This document shows positions 12,772 to 24,148 of a stretch of DNA of 64,000 nt, piece after piece (the first letter of the stretch is position 1; the number at the start of each line of letters is the position of its first letter). The DNA is taken from positions 248,001-312,000 of the forward strand of contig JAVSML010025531.1 in NCBI GenBank assembly GCA_038503035.1. Reading direction: 5' to 3'. A model generated the notes under the pieces. That model was not told where the DNA came from and ran no database searches. It saw nothing but the letters and a program-made list of their open reading frames with translations. This DNA is from Crocodylus rhombifer. Its lineage: Eukaryota; Chordata; Crocodylia; Crocodylidae. The translations under genes and the position numbers were made by a program.

Positions 12772-13352
12772 TTTCATAGTTTCTAGGGTTGGAAGGGACC
12801 TGAGCAGATCATCTAGTCCGACCCCCTGCCATGGCAGGAAAGAGTACTGGGGTCAAACGATCCCAGCAAGGTGTTCATCTAACCTCCTCTTAAAACCCCC
12901 CAGGGTAGGAGCCAGCACCACTTGTCTTGGAAGTTGGTTCCAGATCCTAGCCGCCCTGACGGTGAAGTAGCGCCTCCTGATATCTAACCTAAACCTACCC
13001 TCTGCCAGCTTGTGACTGTTATTCCTGGTCACTCCTGGCAGTGCTCAGGGGAACAGTGACTCCCCCAATGCCTGCTGATCCCCCCTGACTAGTTTATAAC
13101 AGTCCATGAGATCCCCCTTCAGCCTTCTGTTTTGGAGGCTGAACAGATTCAGGTCCCGTAGCCTCTCCTCATAGGGCCTGCCCTGCTGTCCCCTGATCAT
13201 ACGACTGGCCCTCCTCTGGACCCTCTCGATGCTGTCCACATCCCTCTTGAAGTGTGGTGCCCAGAACTGGATGCAGTACTCCAACTGTGGCCTGACCAGT
13301 GCCGCATAGAGGGGGAGGATCTTCTCTTTGGACCTGCTCGTAATGCATCTGT
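12772..13352 (-). mobile_element. 5'-truncated CR1 LINE, 3' end of ORF2 and tail
   Basis: On the minus strand this encodes the C-terminal part of CR1 ORF2, with the hallmark LEYCIQFWAP-type run (here MEYCIQFWAPHFKRD) and ERVQRRASRMIRG. It ends in the CR1 3' consensus (GGTCCCTTCCAACCCTAGAA then a TATGAAAC-type tail). The subfamily is the same as the long copy at 50513-53590, whose homology continues through the point where this copy stops, so the element is 5' truncated near 13352, as usual for target-primed reverse transcription. The open frame spans about 13045-13284. Confidence 0.85.
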
Positions 13353-13379
13353 AATGTTCTGTAACTCAGAACATTACAG
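13349..13379. repeat. Perfect 13-bp hairpin at CR1 truncation point
   Basis: CTGTAATGTTCTG, a 5-base loop, then CAGAACATTACAG. The hairpin straddles the place where homology to CR1 ends. Confidence 0.75.
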
Positions 13380-13917
13380 AAATCATTCCGAGTTACAGCT
13401 GGGAGCTGTACTGCTGTGTGCACCCTATATAGGATCAAATTGATATTCATTGAGTTAATTTTAAAAAGGTCTGGAACTTTGGGGGCAGCTTCACAGGACA
13501 ATGAAACAGTAGATTTAATGTAAATTTGCTGCTACTGAGATTGGGGTTCCTTATTTTCAGGCTCTTCAGGAGACTGTTTTCTAGTTAGCACATGGATCTC
13601 TGTCCTTTTTTTTACATAAGTTTCCCTCTCCCTCATGTCTAGCTTGCACCTGTCTTGGTCCTGTCTGCCAGTCTTTTTGCCTACCTATTCCCAGTCTCTC
13701 CCTCCAGGCTTGCTCAGTAAGTCCCAAATATCCCCTCAACTCCCAATTTCACCTTATTCACAAACTGAATCACAGACTCTTTGGCCAGCCAATCCCAGTT
13801 GCCATCTCTTGGCTCTTTGGCTCCCCATTCAAATGTGGTCTACCTGGCAACCTCTTGTTGCTTCTTGCCCTAGTTTTCTTTGCCCAGCCATCTCAATTCT
13901 CTTGTAGTCCAGCTCTT
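13380..13917. other. Anonymous DNA
   Basis: CT-rich on the plus strand at 13630-13910, giving a serine/proline/leucine-rich open frame of 90 codons with no domain. Nothing else recognised. Confidence 0.45.
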
Positions 13918-14053
13918 GAAGAACATAAGAACTCCCATTCTGGGTAAGACTAAAGGTCCATCTAACCTGATTATTTTAGTACTTGGAAGCTAAATGACCC
14001 ATCTTGAATGAGGCTGTAGGTTTTCCACGCTGCCCCCTCTCCCCCCAATATAA
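13918..14053. repeat. Probable dispersed reptile repeat fragment
   Basis: AGAACATAAGAACTCCCATT followed by 'ctgggtaagactaaaggtccatctaacct' resembles, from memory, a very common amniote interspersed-repeat phrase (gaacataagaa..ccatactgggtcagaccaaaggtccat). The family name is not certain and the right end is approximate. Confidence 0.35.
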
Positions 14054-14599
14054 GATTCATAGATGCTAAGGTCAGAAGGGACCTCAACAGATCATTGAGT
14101 CTGACCCCCTGCCTAAGCAGGAAAGAGTGCTGGAGTCAGATGACCCCAGCCAGATGTTTATCCAGCCTTCTCTTAAAGACCCCCAAGGCAGGGGAGAACA
14201 CCACCTCACTTGGAAGCCCATTCCAAATTTGGGCCACCTTTACTGTGAAAATTGTTTTTCCTGATATCTAACCTATCTGCTCTCTGTCAGCTTGTGGCCA
14301 TTGTTTCTTGTTACCCCAAGAAGTGCCCTGGTGAACAGAGCATCTCTGATCCCTTGCTGCATCCCTCTAATGAATTTGTAGGCAGCCACAAGATCACCTT
14401 TCAGCCTTCTCTTGTGGAAGCTGAAGAGGTCCAGGTCCCTCAGTCTCTGCTTACAGGGCTTGTCCTGTAAGCCCCTAACCATACAAGTAGTGCTCCTCTG
14501 GGTCCTCTTGAGTCTATCAGCATCCTTCTTGAAATTCAGCACCCAAAACTGCATGCAGTATTCCAACTGTGGTCTGACCAATGCTGCATAGAGGGGAAT
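14054..14599 (-). mobile_element. 5'-truncated CR1 LINE (second subfamily)
   Basis: The minus-strand peptide at 14273-14581 reads through MVRPQLEYCMQFWVLNFKKD and RTQRSTTCMVRGLQ, the C-terminal region of CR1 ORF2. The 3' end GGTCCCTTCTGACCTTAGCA is followed by a TCTATGAATC tail. Its diagnostic 3' text (cctaagcaggaaagagtgctgg) differs from the elements at 12.8 and 50.5 kb, so it is a separate subfamily. It stops near 14599, where a different CR1 begins. Confidence 0.8.
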
Positions 14600-14603
14600 T
14601 CTT

Positions 14604-14996
14604 TTTTACCTGTTCCAGTGTTTTACTGCCCTCCTAGTGGGAAAATTCTTCCTAATATCTAACCTAACTTCCCTCGCTTGAACTTGAGGCCATTGCTCCT
14701 TGTTCTGTCATCTGCCATCATTGAGAACAGTCTAGCTCCCATGCTCTTTCAAAACCCAGTTCAGATAGATGAATACTGCTATTAAGCCCCCTCTCAGTCT
14801 ACTCTTCTCTAAACTAAATGAGACCAGTTCCCTCAGTCTTTCCTCATAAATCATGTCCCTCAACTTACTCACCATTTTTTTTGCCCTCCCCTGGATTCTT
14901 TCCTCTTTGTCCACATCCTTTCTGTAGTGGGGGGCCCAAAACTGAACACACTACTCCAGATATGGCCTCACCCATGCTGAATAGAGGGGAATAATC
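14604..14996 (-). mobile_element. Older CR1 LINE fragment
   Basis: The minus-strand text encodes MDKEERIQGRAKKMVSKLRD and RLRELVSFSLEKSRLRGGLI, again the ORF2 C-terminus but more diverged. Its 3' tail is missing because the neighbouring CR1 (14054-14599) abuts it. The younger neighbour may have inserted into or beside this older one. Confidence 0.7.
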
Positions 14997-14999
14997 ATA

Positions 15000-15259
15000 G
15001 ATTCATAGAATTGAACATATATTTCAGAATGGTGGCCCATCTGTTGTTATCCCATCCCATATAGCTTCGTACATTGACTGGTCTATCTGTTGATGTGTGT
15101 ACTGTCTATATATGCAGCCAAGATGACCCTGGATAACATTTTCCAATTTAAGTGCTGTTGCACTTTTAGCTTGACATGTTACCCCCACACATGGAGTCAT
15201 ACATTCATTATAGTAGTTCAAATCTGTGCTTTCATATGGATTCATTTGGGGGTTCTGGA
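15000..15259. other. Short unassigned gap between CR1 copies
   Basis: About 260 bp that matches neither adjacent CR1 by eye. Nothing recognised. Confidence 0.4.
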
Positions 15260-18135
15260 CTGATGCCTCTACCCAAGGAGAAAATGTTCAGAACTACTTG
15301 AAAGTCCCCCAAGGGGACACTTCTGTGCCTATACGCAAATGCCAGGAGCTTGGGGGATAAACAGGAGGAACTTGTCTTCCTGCTAAACACAAATAACTAT
15401 AATGTCATAGGGATAATGGAGACCTGGTGGGACTCTACCCATGGCTGGGCCACAGGTATAGACAGCTATACCCTGGGCAGGAGGCATTGAATAGACAAAA
15501 AGGGTGGAGGTGTAGCTCTCTATGTCAAACTATGCGTGCCTGTAAGCTGACAATGGCACCCACGGTGCATGACTTGAGACTCTGGGTTAAAATCTGTGGG
15601 GAACATGGCACAGGGGATACTATGGTGGGATCCCCTACCCAAGATCAAGACCTTGACCAGGAGTTTGCCAGGGAATTGGCTGAGGCTGCGCGCTTCTGGT
15701 GGATGATTATCATGGGAGACTTCTCAGCCATCTTGTGGGAGGAGCGCTTAGCCAAATCTGAGCTGTTGCAAAGCTTTCTCTTGTGTGTGGATGACCTCTA
15801 TTTGACGCAGGAAATCTATGGTCTGATGCGAGGTAAAGCGCTGCTTGATCTCATACCGGCAACCAGGGATGACCTAATCAGTGACCTAATGGTTGAAGGG
15901 AAGCTGGGTGACAGTGACCACGAGCTGATCAACTTCACCATCTGCTGTAAAGCCAGGAGGTCAGTCAGTAATACAGAAGTCCTTGACTTCAGGAAAGCTG
16001 AGTTTGACAAGCTCAGGAGGCTTGTCAGTTTTTAGTGCTAAAGGGCCACAACCCAAAGGGGAGGGGAGTTCAGGACAAATGGTTGCTCCTCAAGGGAGCA
16101 ATCCTGGATGTGCAAGCAAAGTCCATCCCATCTCGGAGGAAAGGCAGCAAAAGGGCACAGCAGCCACCTTGGCTCTCTAGAGAACTAGTGGACCTCCTGC
16201 ATCTTAAAAGGAAGATCTACAAAGGCTGGAGGACTGGATCCACCACCAAGAAGGAACACTCTGCTCAGGTCCAGACCTGCAGAGAGCAAACCAGGAAAGC
16301 CAAGGGTGGAACTCCAGTTAGCTAGAAATATCAAGGATAATAAAAAGTCCTTTTGTAGATATATGGGGAGCCAGAGGAAAAGCAAGGGCAACATTGGACC
16401 TCTGCTAAACCAGATGGGGCAACTGAAAACTGGTGCCCAGGAAAAAGCAAACTTGCTAAATGGGTACTTTGCGTCAGTTTTTCACCAGCCCAATGGGATG
16501 CCCCTGCCCACTGTGGGTCAGGGAGGCCCAGGTGAGGGAGATTCCTTAGCCTCCATTGAAGCTGACCTCATGAAAGAACACCTTGACAGGCTGGATACCT
16601 TCAAGTCAGCCGGCCCTGATGGGTTACACCCAAGGGTACTCATAGAGCTAGAAAGCATCATAGCTCAGCCCCTGGCACAGATCTTTGAGAACTCGTAGTG
16701 CTCTGGTGAAGTGCCTGAAGATTGGAAGGAGGCCAATGTCATGCCAATCTTCAAGAAAGGGAGGAAAGTAAATCCAGCAAACTACAGGCCCATCAGCTTG
16801 ACCTCTATCCTGGGGAAAGTCTTGGAAAAGATTATCAAAGAGGCCATTCTTAACAGACTAGCTGACAGCAATATCCTGAGGCATACCCAGCATGGGTTTG
16901 TTGCGGGTAGGTCTTACTTGACCAATCTCATTTCCTTTTATGACCAGGTGACCTATCACCTGGACAAGGGAAAAGAGATTGATGCTGTATATCTTGACTT
17001 CTAAAAAGCCTTCGATCTGGTATCTCATGATCACCTCTTGGCAAAACTGTCTAACTGCAGCCTCGAGCTCACCATGATCCGCTGGCTGGGGAATTGACTC
17101 TGTAGCAGGACCCAGAGGATGGTGGTTGATGGAAGCCAATTGTCTTGGTGCGCGGCCACAAGTGGGGTCCCTCAAGGCTCTGTTGTAGGGCCTATACTGT
17201 TTAGCATCTTCATCAATCATGTGGACATTTGTGTCAGAAGCAGACTGGCCAAGTTTGCCGATGACACCAAACTCTGGGGTAAAGCATGCACAGCTGAGGA
17301 CAGGAGGGTGATCCAGGCAGATCTTGACAGGCTCATGAAATGGCCTGATGAGAACCTGACGGTGTTCAACACCAAAAAATGCAAGGTTCTCCACCTTGGG
17401 AGGAAAAACCTGCAGCATGCTTATAGGCTTGGTAGTGCTACGCTGGTTAGTATTACAGATAAAAGGGACTTGGGGGTCATGACTGACCACAAGATGAACA
17501 TGAGCCTTCAATGTGATCCTGCGGCTAGTAAAGCGATCAAAATGCTGGCTTGCATCCATAGATGCTTCTCAAGCAAATCCCAGGATGTCAGTCTCCCATT
17601 GTACTTGGCCTTGGTAAGGCCGCAGCTGGAGTACTGCATCCAGTTTTGGGCTCCACAATTCAAAAAGGATGTGGAGAAGCTTGAGAGAGTGCAGAGGACA
17701 GCCACCCACATGATCAGAGGTCAGGAAAGCAGACCTTATGATGAGAGGCTGAGAGCCATGGGACTCTTCAGCTTAGAAAAGCACAGGCTTGGGGTGAGCC
17801 GGTGGCTACCTATAAGTTTATCAGGGGTGCTCACTAGGATCTGGGAGAATGTCTGTTCACCAGAGCCCCCCAAGGGATGACAAGATCAAACGGTCACAAA
17901 TTCCACTGTGACCAATTCAGGCTGGACATAAGAAAGAACTTCTTCACTGTCCGAGCTCCCACGGTCTGGAACAGACTGCCGCCAGAAGCGGTAAGCACCC
18001 ACTTTGAATGCCTTCTAGACCCATTTGGATGCTTATCTTGCTGGGATCCTATGATCCCTGCTGACTTCCTGCCCATGGTGCAGGGGGCTGAACTCGATGA
18101 TCCTCTGGGGTCCCTTCCAGCTCAAATGTCTGTGA
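15260..18135 (+). mobile_element. Nearly complete but decayed CR1 LINE
   Basis: Plus-strand CR1 of the same subfamily as the element at 24056-28662. It starts close to the beginning of ORF2 and runs to the 3' consensus (GATCCTATGATCCCTGCTGA ... GGTCCCTTCCAGCTCAAAT). ORF1 and the 5' UTR are absent, so it is 5' truncated. A hAT element begins immediately at 18136, within or just after its tail. Confidence 0.85.
15300..18050 (+). pseudogene. CR1 ORF2 pseudogene (endonuclease-reverse transcriptase)
   Basis: Equivalent to the ORF2 protein that nicks target DNA and copies LINE RNA. The endonuclease start is recognisable in frame 2 near 15308 (CLYANARSLGDKQEE) and ITETWW-type text follows (here IGIMETWWDS, Glu kept). 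The reading frame then shifts, and the second half of the endonuclease lies at about 15600-16035. GDFN has become GDFS, while GDSDHEL is intact. The reverse transcriptase core is present: YRPISLTSILGKVLE, YLDF before a stop, SGVPQGSVVGPILF and FADDTKLWGK. Breaks seen: frameshifts near 15.5 and 16.03-16.3 kb, in-frame stops at 16033, 16696, 17002 and 17095, and a frameshift near 17877. It cannot encode a working protein. Confidence 0.85.
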
Positions 18136-18410
18136 CAGGGGTTGGCAACCCCTAGCACGTGTGCCGAGCATGGTACGTGAGGCCATTTTGCTTGGCGTGC
18201 CATGGCCAGCCCCAGCTCCAGTAAGCCGCTTCCAGCGACGGAGCCGGGGCTGCTCCGAGCAGGGGTTGCAGCATCCCAGCTGCCTGCTGAGATCAGCCTG
18301 GTCTCCTGGCTGGCAGCAGCTCCTCAGATCCACGGCTGGCTGCAGCTGGGAGGCTCCAAGCTGAGAAATGAAGAGAAAGTAAACAATTTCAGTTCATTAA
18401 CAGCTGAGGA
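18136..18410. mobile_element. hAT element, left end only
   Basis: CAGGGGTTGGCAACCCCTAG followed by 'cacgtgtgccgagcatgg' is a typical hAT-type left terminus. No matching right terminus (CCAACCCCTG) is found downstream, so the element is truncated; the right boundary is approximate. A GC-rich interior produces short open frames without domains. Confidence 0.5.
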
Positions 18411-19004
18411 CTGATTTGAACCTGAATATAAAAATAACCATTGGCCCATCCAAGATCATATAGCTTTTTGTTACTTGCAGGGGGGAAGGGGGTTATTTTA
18501 TTTTTATATTGTATGCTGTGCTCTCAATCTTTTAAAGAGAAATAGTACAGTTATATATCTGAGAGCATCTGATATGATATCCATGATTTTGGTATTGCCA
18601 GATGAATGCCACAAGGTAATTAGACTGCTGGTGTTTACTAAGCAGGGAACCATTAAGTACCAGATTCTGATCAGTGTGTGAGAATTTTCTTTGAACTTGC
18701 TTGCTAAGTAGAGACAGTCAAAAAACCTGAGGCTGACTTGATTCAATCTTTGCAGATTACTCTAAGCTGTGTAGATTGAACTGATAAGCAAGTGAACAGA
18801 AATTCACTTTTGATTCTGGAAATGCTCCACATGTCTGCTGTAGTCCAGGCCAGAAGCCAGGAGGTACTAGAGCATGCTTGTCACTGGAGCAGACAAATGG
18901 GGCCAAGGCTAGCCTACTTTCCCTGCAAAGCAGGGTTTTCAGGGGAGGTGCAAAGCATCATAGGATGCTAGGAGACTGAGTTAACTTGAATGTGAAGGGG
19001 ATCT
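18411..19004. other. Anonymous DNA
   Basis: No gene or repeat recognised. Confidence 0.45.
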
Positions 19005-19165
19005 GGGATAGAAGTTCAATAAACCAACTGAACCTAAATCAAGTCTGATACTACATCAATTCAGGTTTATCTTAAACTGGTTTTGGCCATTTTGGAAGTG
19101 GTTGATGTGTACTGAACTTCTGGTGTGTTACAGATTTGAACCAGTTTCCAATCACTTCTGACATG
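19005..19165 (+). mobile_element. MITE family 'CTAGGGACAG', copy B
   Basis: It begins GGGATAGAAGTTCAATAAAC and carries the shared core 'atcttaaactggttttggccattttgg', matching copies at 3818-3994 and (inverted) 47731-47918. The far end is truncated. It is non-coding. Confidence 0.55.
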
Positions 19166-21020
19166 TTTTAGATGCAGATGAAATAGGCTAAAGGATAAGT
19201 CTAACTAAATATTATTGCAATCTGTTTATTTCTCCAAGCAATCAAATACATTGCTACCATAATTATACCAGTGATATTATTTGCAAGTGCAGAGGTAAAA
19301 TAACAGCTAACGTGTCCTTATGTCATTCAGTGTCTTAGCGCAAACAGCTGCTTAAGCCTATATAAAAAAATATCCTAGTCACCTTGCTCTTAGAGCTGTA
19401 GTTCAAAGCTGCATTTCTTACATAACATTTGTCACTGCCAGATGGATATAACAGATAGACTGAAGTTAAAATTGATACTGGGTTTTTTTTGTACCTTGAA
19501 GTCATGATTTTTGCAGAAACTATTAATTTAAAAGAATTGTTTTATGTGTAGCAGATAAAGAAGCAAAATCTATTTAGAATGAAGAAGTTGTGACTGTGGT
19601 AATAAGGAATTAAGTACTTGAGTAAAAGATTTGAAAATTGTAGTAATCTCAAAAGAATTTTTATTCTGTGACAATATTTATTGTTTTTAGTCACTGTTTG
19701 ATGAGGGAAGAACCACCTTTCTGTTGCTATCAACCATGAAGTGCATTTCCTTATGGACTGCTTCAAGCTTCAGTTATAGGGAATCAGCATGCTAATTTTA
19801 GTTAAACTTGAGTACATTTAATGCTTTGATTCTTCACTTGGTAGATTTTAAAACATTGCTGTAGTGCTTAAATAATTATTTAGGAAAAAAACACTCATTC
19901 TGGGACTAAAATCTGTTTTCTAGAAACAAAGGTAATGATAAAGCCCAAATGATCGAAATTGCTGTATAGTTTCATTTTATGCTTACATTTGTGGCAGTTA
20001 ACATTAATCTTGCAGGTTCTCTAATCTGGGGTTTAGCTATGACATTTAAAGAGTTATTATTGGACTTTTTAAACCTTAAAACACACACAAGTAGGGAATG
20101 GTGGAGTTCATACCATTTTTTTCAAGCAGCAGCTCTGAGATTCAGGAACAGAACAGTGTATTGACTTCTCTTGGTTCACATTTATAGATGGCTTTTTTAA
20201 ATGTATGTGTTCTAGAACCTTACTTTCACTTAAAAGCTTAGATTCTGGTTAATTTTTAATGTGCTATGAGGGCCAAATACAGTAGCGGGTTGCATCCATC
20301 CTGCAGATAAGCAGACTTGTTATTCTGGACAAATTCCTATATATAAGAATAATTTAAGAAAGCCTGTTTTATTAACAAAATAGAGTTCTTTCTGTCTGTA
20401 GATAAGTACAAGTAGGTGGCAATTTGCTATTGCCAGAGAAAAAGTAAGCAACCCTTCATACCATGTGCCTATTATTAGGTCAAAATGTTTCTAACACAAC
20501 AGTTTTCCTTTGGAAAATGGGCTTAAAAAATGGGCATCAGGAAAATTCATAGATTAATACTGACCTGACCACAAGCCATGTTCGGGGGTTTGTTTAAGGA
20601 TATGCTAAATGTTTTTGTTGGACTAAGCCTCAGAGCCTTTTTTTTTTGGTGCACAAAAATATTTCCTCCACAAAAATATTTAAATCGACAAAACTAACTT
20701 TTAATTAAAGTATTATTAACTCTGTGGCATCATATATGGGATATAGTAAAGCAATTTACAATTTTTTAAAAGGTCACATTTCTTGTTTCAAGTAGGCCAA
20801 ATATTCTTTAAATAGTCAAACTTAAACATATATTTGAGAATTATTTTAATCTGCTGTTTTATAAACTTATAACCTAATTTAATTACTCTTAACATCACCA
20901 CAATGTTCACATTTTTACTTAAAGGAAGTTTGTGGAGTACCAGTCTTCATCATTCTATCTCTTGGAATGCACATGATGGGATAATTGATTGGTTGCAACA
21001 ACTAATTATAAACTAACTAC
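19166..21020. other. Anonymous AT-rich DNA
   Basis: Nearly 1.9 kb of AT-rich sequence. No gene, no repeat end and no conserved-looking exon found. Confidence 0.5.
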
Positions 21021-21223
21021 TTCTAGCACAGGGGTGGGTAAAATGCAGCCCGGAGGCTAGATGCGGCCTGTCAGGCCATTCTATTTGGCCTGTGGGGTTT
21101 CTAAAACATTTAGAAAATTAATATTTATCTGTCCTGGGCTGTCTGTCATGCAGCCCTCGATGGCTTGCCAAAACTCAGTAAGCGGCCCTCCGTCCAAAAT
21201 AATTGCCTGCCCCTGTTCTAGCA
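21021..21223. mobile_element. Short hAT MITE with perfect 8-bp target duplication
   Basis: The element proper is 21029-21215 (187 bp). The left end is CAGGGGTGGGTAA and the right end, reversed, CAGGGGCAGGCAA. It is flanked by identical TTCTAGCA at 21021-21028 and 21216-21223, the 8-bp duplication made by hAT transposases. It has no coding capacity. A related right end occurs at 57295-57329. Confidence 0.9.
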
Positions 21224-21839
21224 TAATTCTGTTTTACCTGGTCCTCACATAGTCTTTTTAGTATTTTCACTGACTTATCTTCAGTGATGTAGTTAACCAT
21301 TGCAGAATCTGTGTCTTTGCCTCTTAATATGTTTCAAGAACTCCTCTTGCTGAACTTCTTGCAGCTGCAGCAGCTCTGGCCCTGGCTCTGGATGCTACTG
21401 CCACTGTGTCTAAGCAGGGATTGAGACAGCATATGCTCCATGCCCTGTGCTCTGGGCTGGAGTGGGGGCCCAGCCAGAGCTGGAGTCCTGAAGGGAAGGT
21501 AAGCAGAGCCAGGATGAGGCAGTACAGGGGGCAGGCAGCTGCCAGGTGCAGGCATGGGGTTGGGGCAAATAGCAGGGGGAGCAGGCACGGGGGAAGAGGA
21601 GGCCAGGTGGGAGGTGGGGCAAGTGGCTGGGAGTAAGTTGCAGGGGTGGCACCGGTACCATGGGGAAGGTAAGTGGCAGGTGCAGGTGACAGGACATAGA
21701 GATACTGCATGGGACCAAGTGGTGGTAGGGAGAGGGTGCAGCAGGCAAGGATCAGGCCACTTGACTCCCCTGCCCCCTGTCATTGCTTGCCCTGCTACAC
21801 TGGTGGTAGGGAGGACTAATTTAAGATGATCCCCCCCAT
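21224..21839. other. GC-rich block before hairpin repeat
   Basis: From about 21350 to 21800 the plus strand is G-rich and yields overlapping open frames on both strands up to 149 codons, with no domain and biased composition. I judge them non-coding. The arrangement resembles 1375-1867. Confidence 0.4.
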
Positions 21840-21912
21840 CAATAATTAGATTCTATACATAGAAAACTTAATAAACTTAAGGGTTTTTTTATGTATAGAA
21901 ACTAATTATTGG
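21840..21912. repeat. Hairpin repeat, copy 2
   Basis: Left arm CAATAATTAGATTCTATACA plus TAGAAAA; right arm reversed CAATAATTAGTTTCTATACA plus TAAAAAA. The stem is about 26 bp with one or two mismatches and a loop of about 20. The downstream text AGTCTTAGATTTGGGTAAAT followed by ACAGTA may be the terminus of a palindromic DNA transposon. Confidence 0.6.
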
Positions 21913-21960
21913 GGAGTTATCTTCAACTCAAAGTAGTCTTAGATTTGGGTAAATACAGTA

Positions 21961-22379
21961 ATATCTTCCCAGTTTCTTGGCAGAGTAGAAAAACACTATT
22001 TTGTATTGTTAGTAAAACAACACTAACAACACAAGTGGCAAAATCAAAAATGGGGAAAAGAGAAACACAACTTTAACTTCAGTCTTCATACGCCTGATTC
22101 CTTGTTAGTATTTGCGTTTGAGTCACTTGACTCCTGTGTTCACACAGAGCTGTTGGGACTCAGTCGGTGTAGCATTCTTCCCATGTGACATCCAGGGTAT
22201 GATTGAAACCTAATTAATTTAGGTTTAATATCAATTTAATATTAGACCCATGACTAGGCCTGTTGACTTCAATGGAACTATTCATGTGAATAAATGCAAG
22301 CTTTTTAAGGCATATTAGTAGAGGACAATGTTGGACAAAGGGATTGGGTGAGGTATGTGCAGCCGCAATCCCTTTTTGG
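21961..22379. other. Anonymous DNA with a possible MIR-like scrap
   Basis: TTGACTTCAATGGAACTATTC near 22263 recalls the core text of MIR-type SINEs common in reptiles, but only about 30 bp match. Nothing else recognised. Confidence 0.25.
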
Positions 22380-22680
22380 CTGTTCTGTGCATGCACAGTG
22401 AGATCTGAGCTTACCACCTGGTCAGCATGGGCTTATACTGGAGCTCTGCATATACAGTAAGCTTTTGCATGGCTCCAGAGCCCAGGGGATGAGCACAGCT
22501 GCCACTTGTCCCCTCTTTTCCCTAGCCATTGAATTAATCAGGGGAGGAGGGTATGAATGGTAGTGGTGCTCATCCCCTGGGTACTGGAATCATGCAAAAT
22601 AGGTGATTGTGGCCAGAGCTTGCTCTGACTAGGTACTGAGCTCAAAACTCACTCCACATGCATTGACAAAGGCAGGTGCC
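22380..22680. repeat. Foldback (long inverted repeat) element
   Basis: The core arms at 22461-22496 and 22566-22600 both spell, in opposite orientation, TTTTGCATG..TCCAG followed by CCCAGGGGATGAGCAC. Weaker complementarity extends outward on both sides (for example TGCATGCACAGTGAGATCTG against TGCATGTGGAGTGAGTTTTG reversed). This gives arms of about 110 bp around a 70-bp spacer. It is probably a non-autonomous DNA element; ends are approximate. Confidence 0.6.
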
Positions 22681-24055
22681 ACTGGACCCCTTGGATCTGC
22701 CAATGACAGAGCCCTGTGTTTGATGTTTGGGCAACAAAGCTCAGCTTTAGGACGGCTATTTCCATTTTTAAATTAGTATTGCAGTTTTAACCTGGCTTAT
22801 CAATAGCCCATTAACGAATTCCATGTACCAATATTTTTCATGCTTTGCAGATGGCTAATAATTTTGGTTGGAAAAAGATGTGCTTAACCTCCCATTATTA
22901 ATCACTGTGAGGCTTTTGTGTATCTTTTAACACTGAGATATGCATCAGTCCCTGTGGAATTGACTTCTCCTCAGTTTGGTATCAAGCATCACTATAAAAT
23001 GTGAAATCAAAAGAACTTGCAGTAGCATAGTTAATTTTTTTCATAATTTATTGTGGTAAATAGGCAATCCTTTTCAAAAGCTTTGCAATGCTCTGTTAGT
23101 GTGTGAAGGCAAACAGCTAAACGAGCCACATGAATACTTCACATTGCACAGCTCCTATTTCTTCATTGTATTAAAGAGTTGGTTTTGTGGGCTACAGGAC
23201 TCCCATCTTGTATTGGAGGAAGGCAGTTGTGATGTGGAGCTTTAGGAAGATAGGTGGAGGCATTAAGGGGTGGAAAAATATTTTTCCATTGGGAGAGAAA
23301 ATAGTGTTCCAATATCAGTTTCAGTGGAAAAAATTACCCAAAGGACCTCTGTTAATCTGGAAAAAAGGAGGCGGGGTGAGAAACCCTTGCACATTTCAAC
23401 CTATATATCTACTTATAATTATTACAAATGCTGCATAGCCCCCCAGTCCTTTAAAAACCTGAGTAAGTACTTCATTAATGGGAGCAGTTCCATTGAATTT
23501 AAAGATAAGCTTGAATGTTAGTTTTTAGAGGATTGTGGTTGAAATTGTGACTAAAAGGGTTAAAGGAAAATTCACCGGTGTGTCTTTTAGTTGGCTTGTT
23601 TTGTGTATGTGAGAGTGCCTTATACATAATCATGTAAGATCTTTTATTGATGATCTATTCAACTTCCTATGTCATGCATTAAGATGCTGATACCATTCTC
23701 ATGTACCATGATGGAATAATTTATGAATTAGCTATTTTTTAGGCTCTTCATGAAAGTGTTTTTCCTTAAAAACTGAAACTAAAGAGGCAGGAAATAGTAA
23801 TGGAACTACACATTAGATAGTATGGTTGTTGCAGGACCTGTCCAAAAAACTTCCCAAATAGCTGTAAGACAGCAGGTAAAAAAACAAAACAAAACAAAAA
23901 AACCCAATCAAACAAAAGAAAAAGCTGTCTTAAAAATGAATAATCCAGAGAATCATTCGGCTAGGAAGTCCTATCAGAAAATTTACTTTTTGAAATGATT
24001 AAGAACTCTGCTAAAATTCCTGTTTATAGTATTTCCTATAAGCTGTGGTTTAGAT
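22681..24055. other. Anonymous DNA
   Basis: No gene or clear repeat. An A-rich/CA run near 23879-23920 is low complexity. Confidence 0.5.
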
Positions 24056-24148
24056 TTCATAGACATTTCATAGACATTAGGGCTGGAAGGAACCTCGGGA
24101 GATCATTGAGTCCAGCCCCCTGCCCAAAGGGCAGGAAGTCAGCTGGGG

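Noticed and set aside
16858..17559. 233-codon open frame on the minus strand
   Set aside because: It is exactly antisense to the CR1 reverse transcriptase pseudogene on the plus strand and has no domain of its own.
21334..21783. 149-codon open frame on the minus strand, with others overlapping
   Set aside because: Several frames are open on both strands at once, which follows from G-rich composition and few stop codons.
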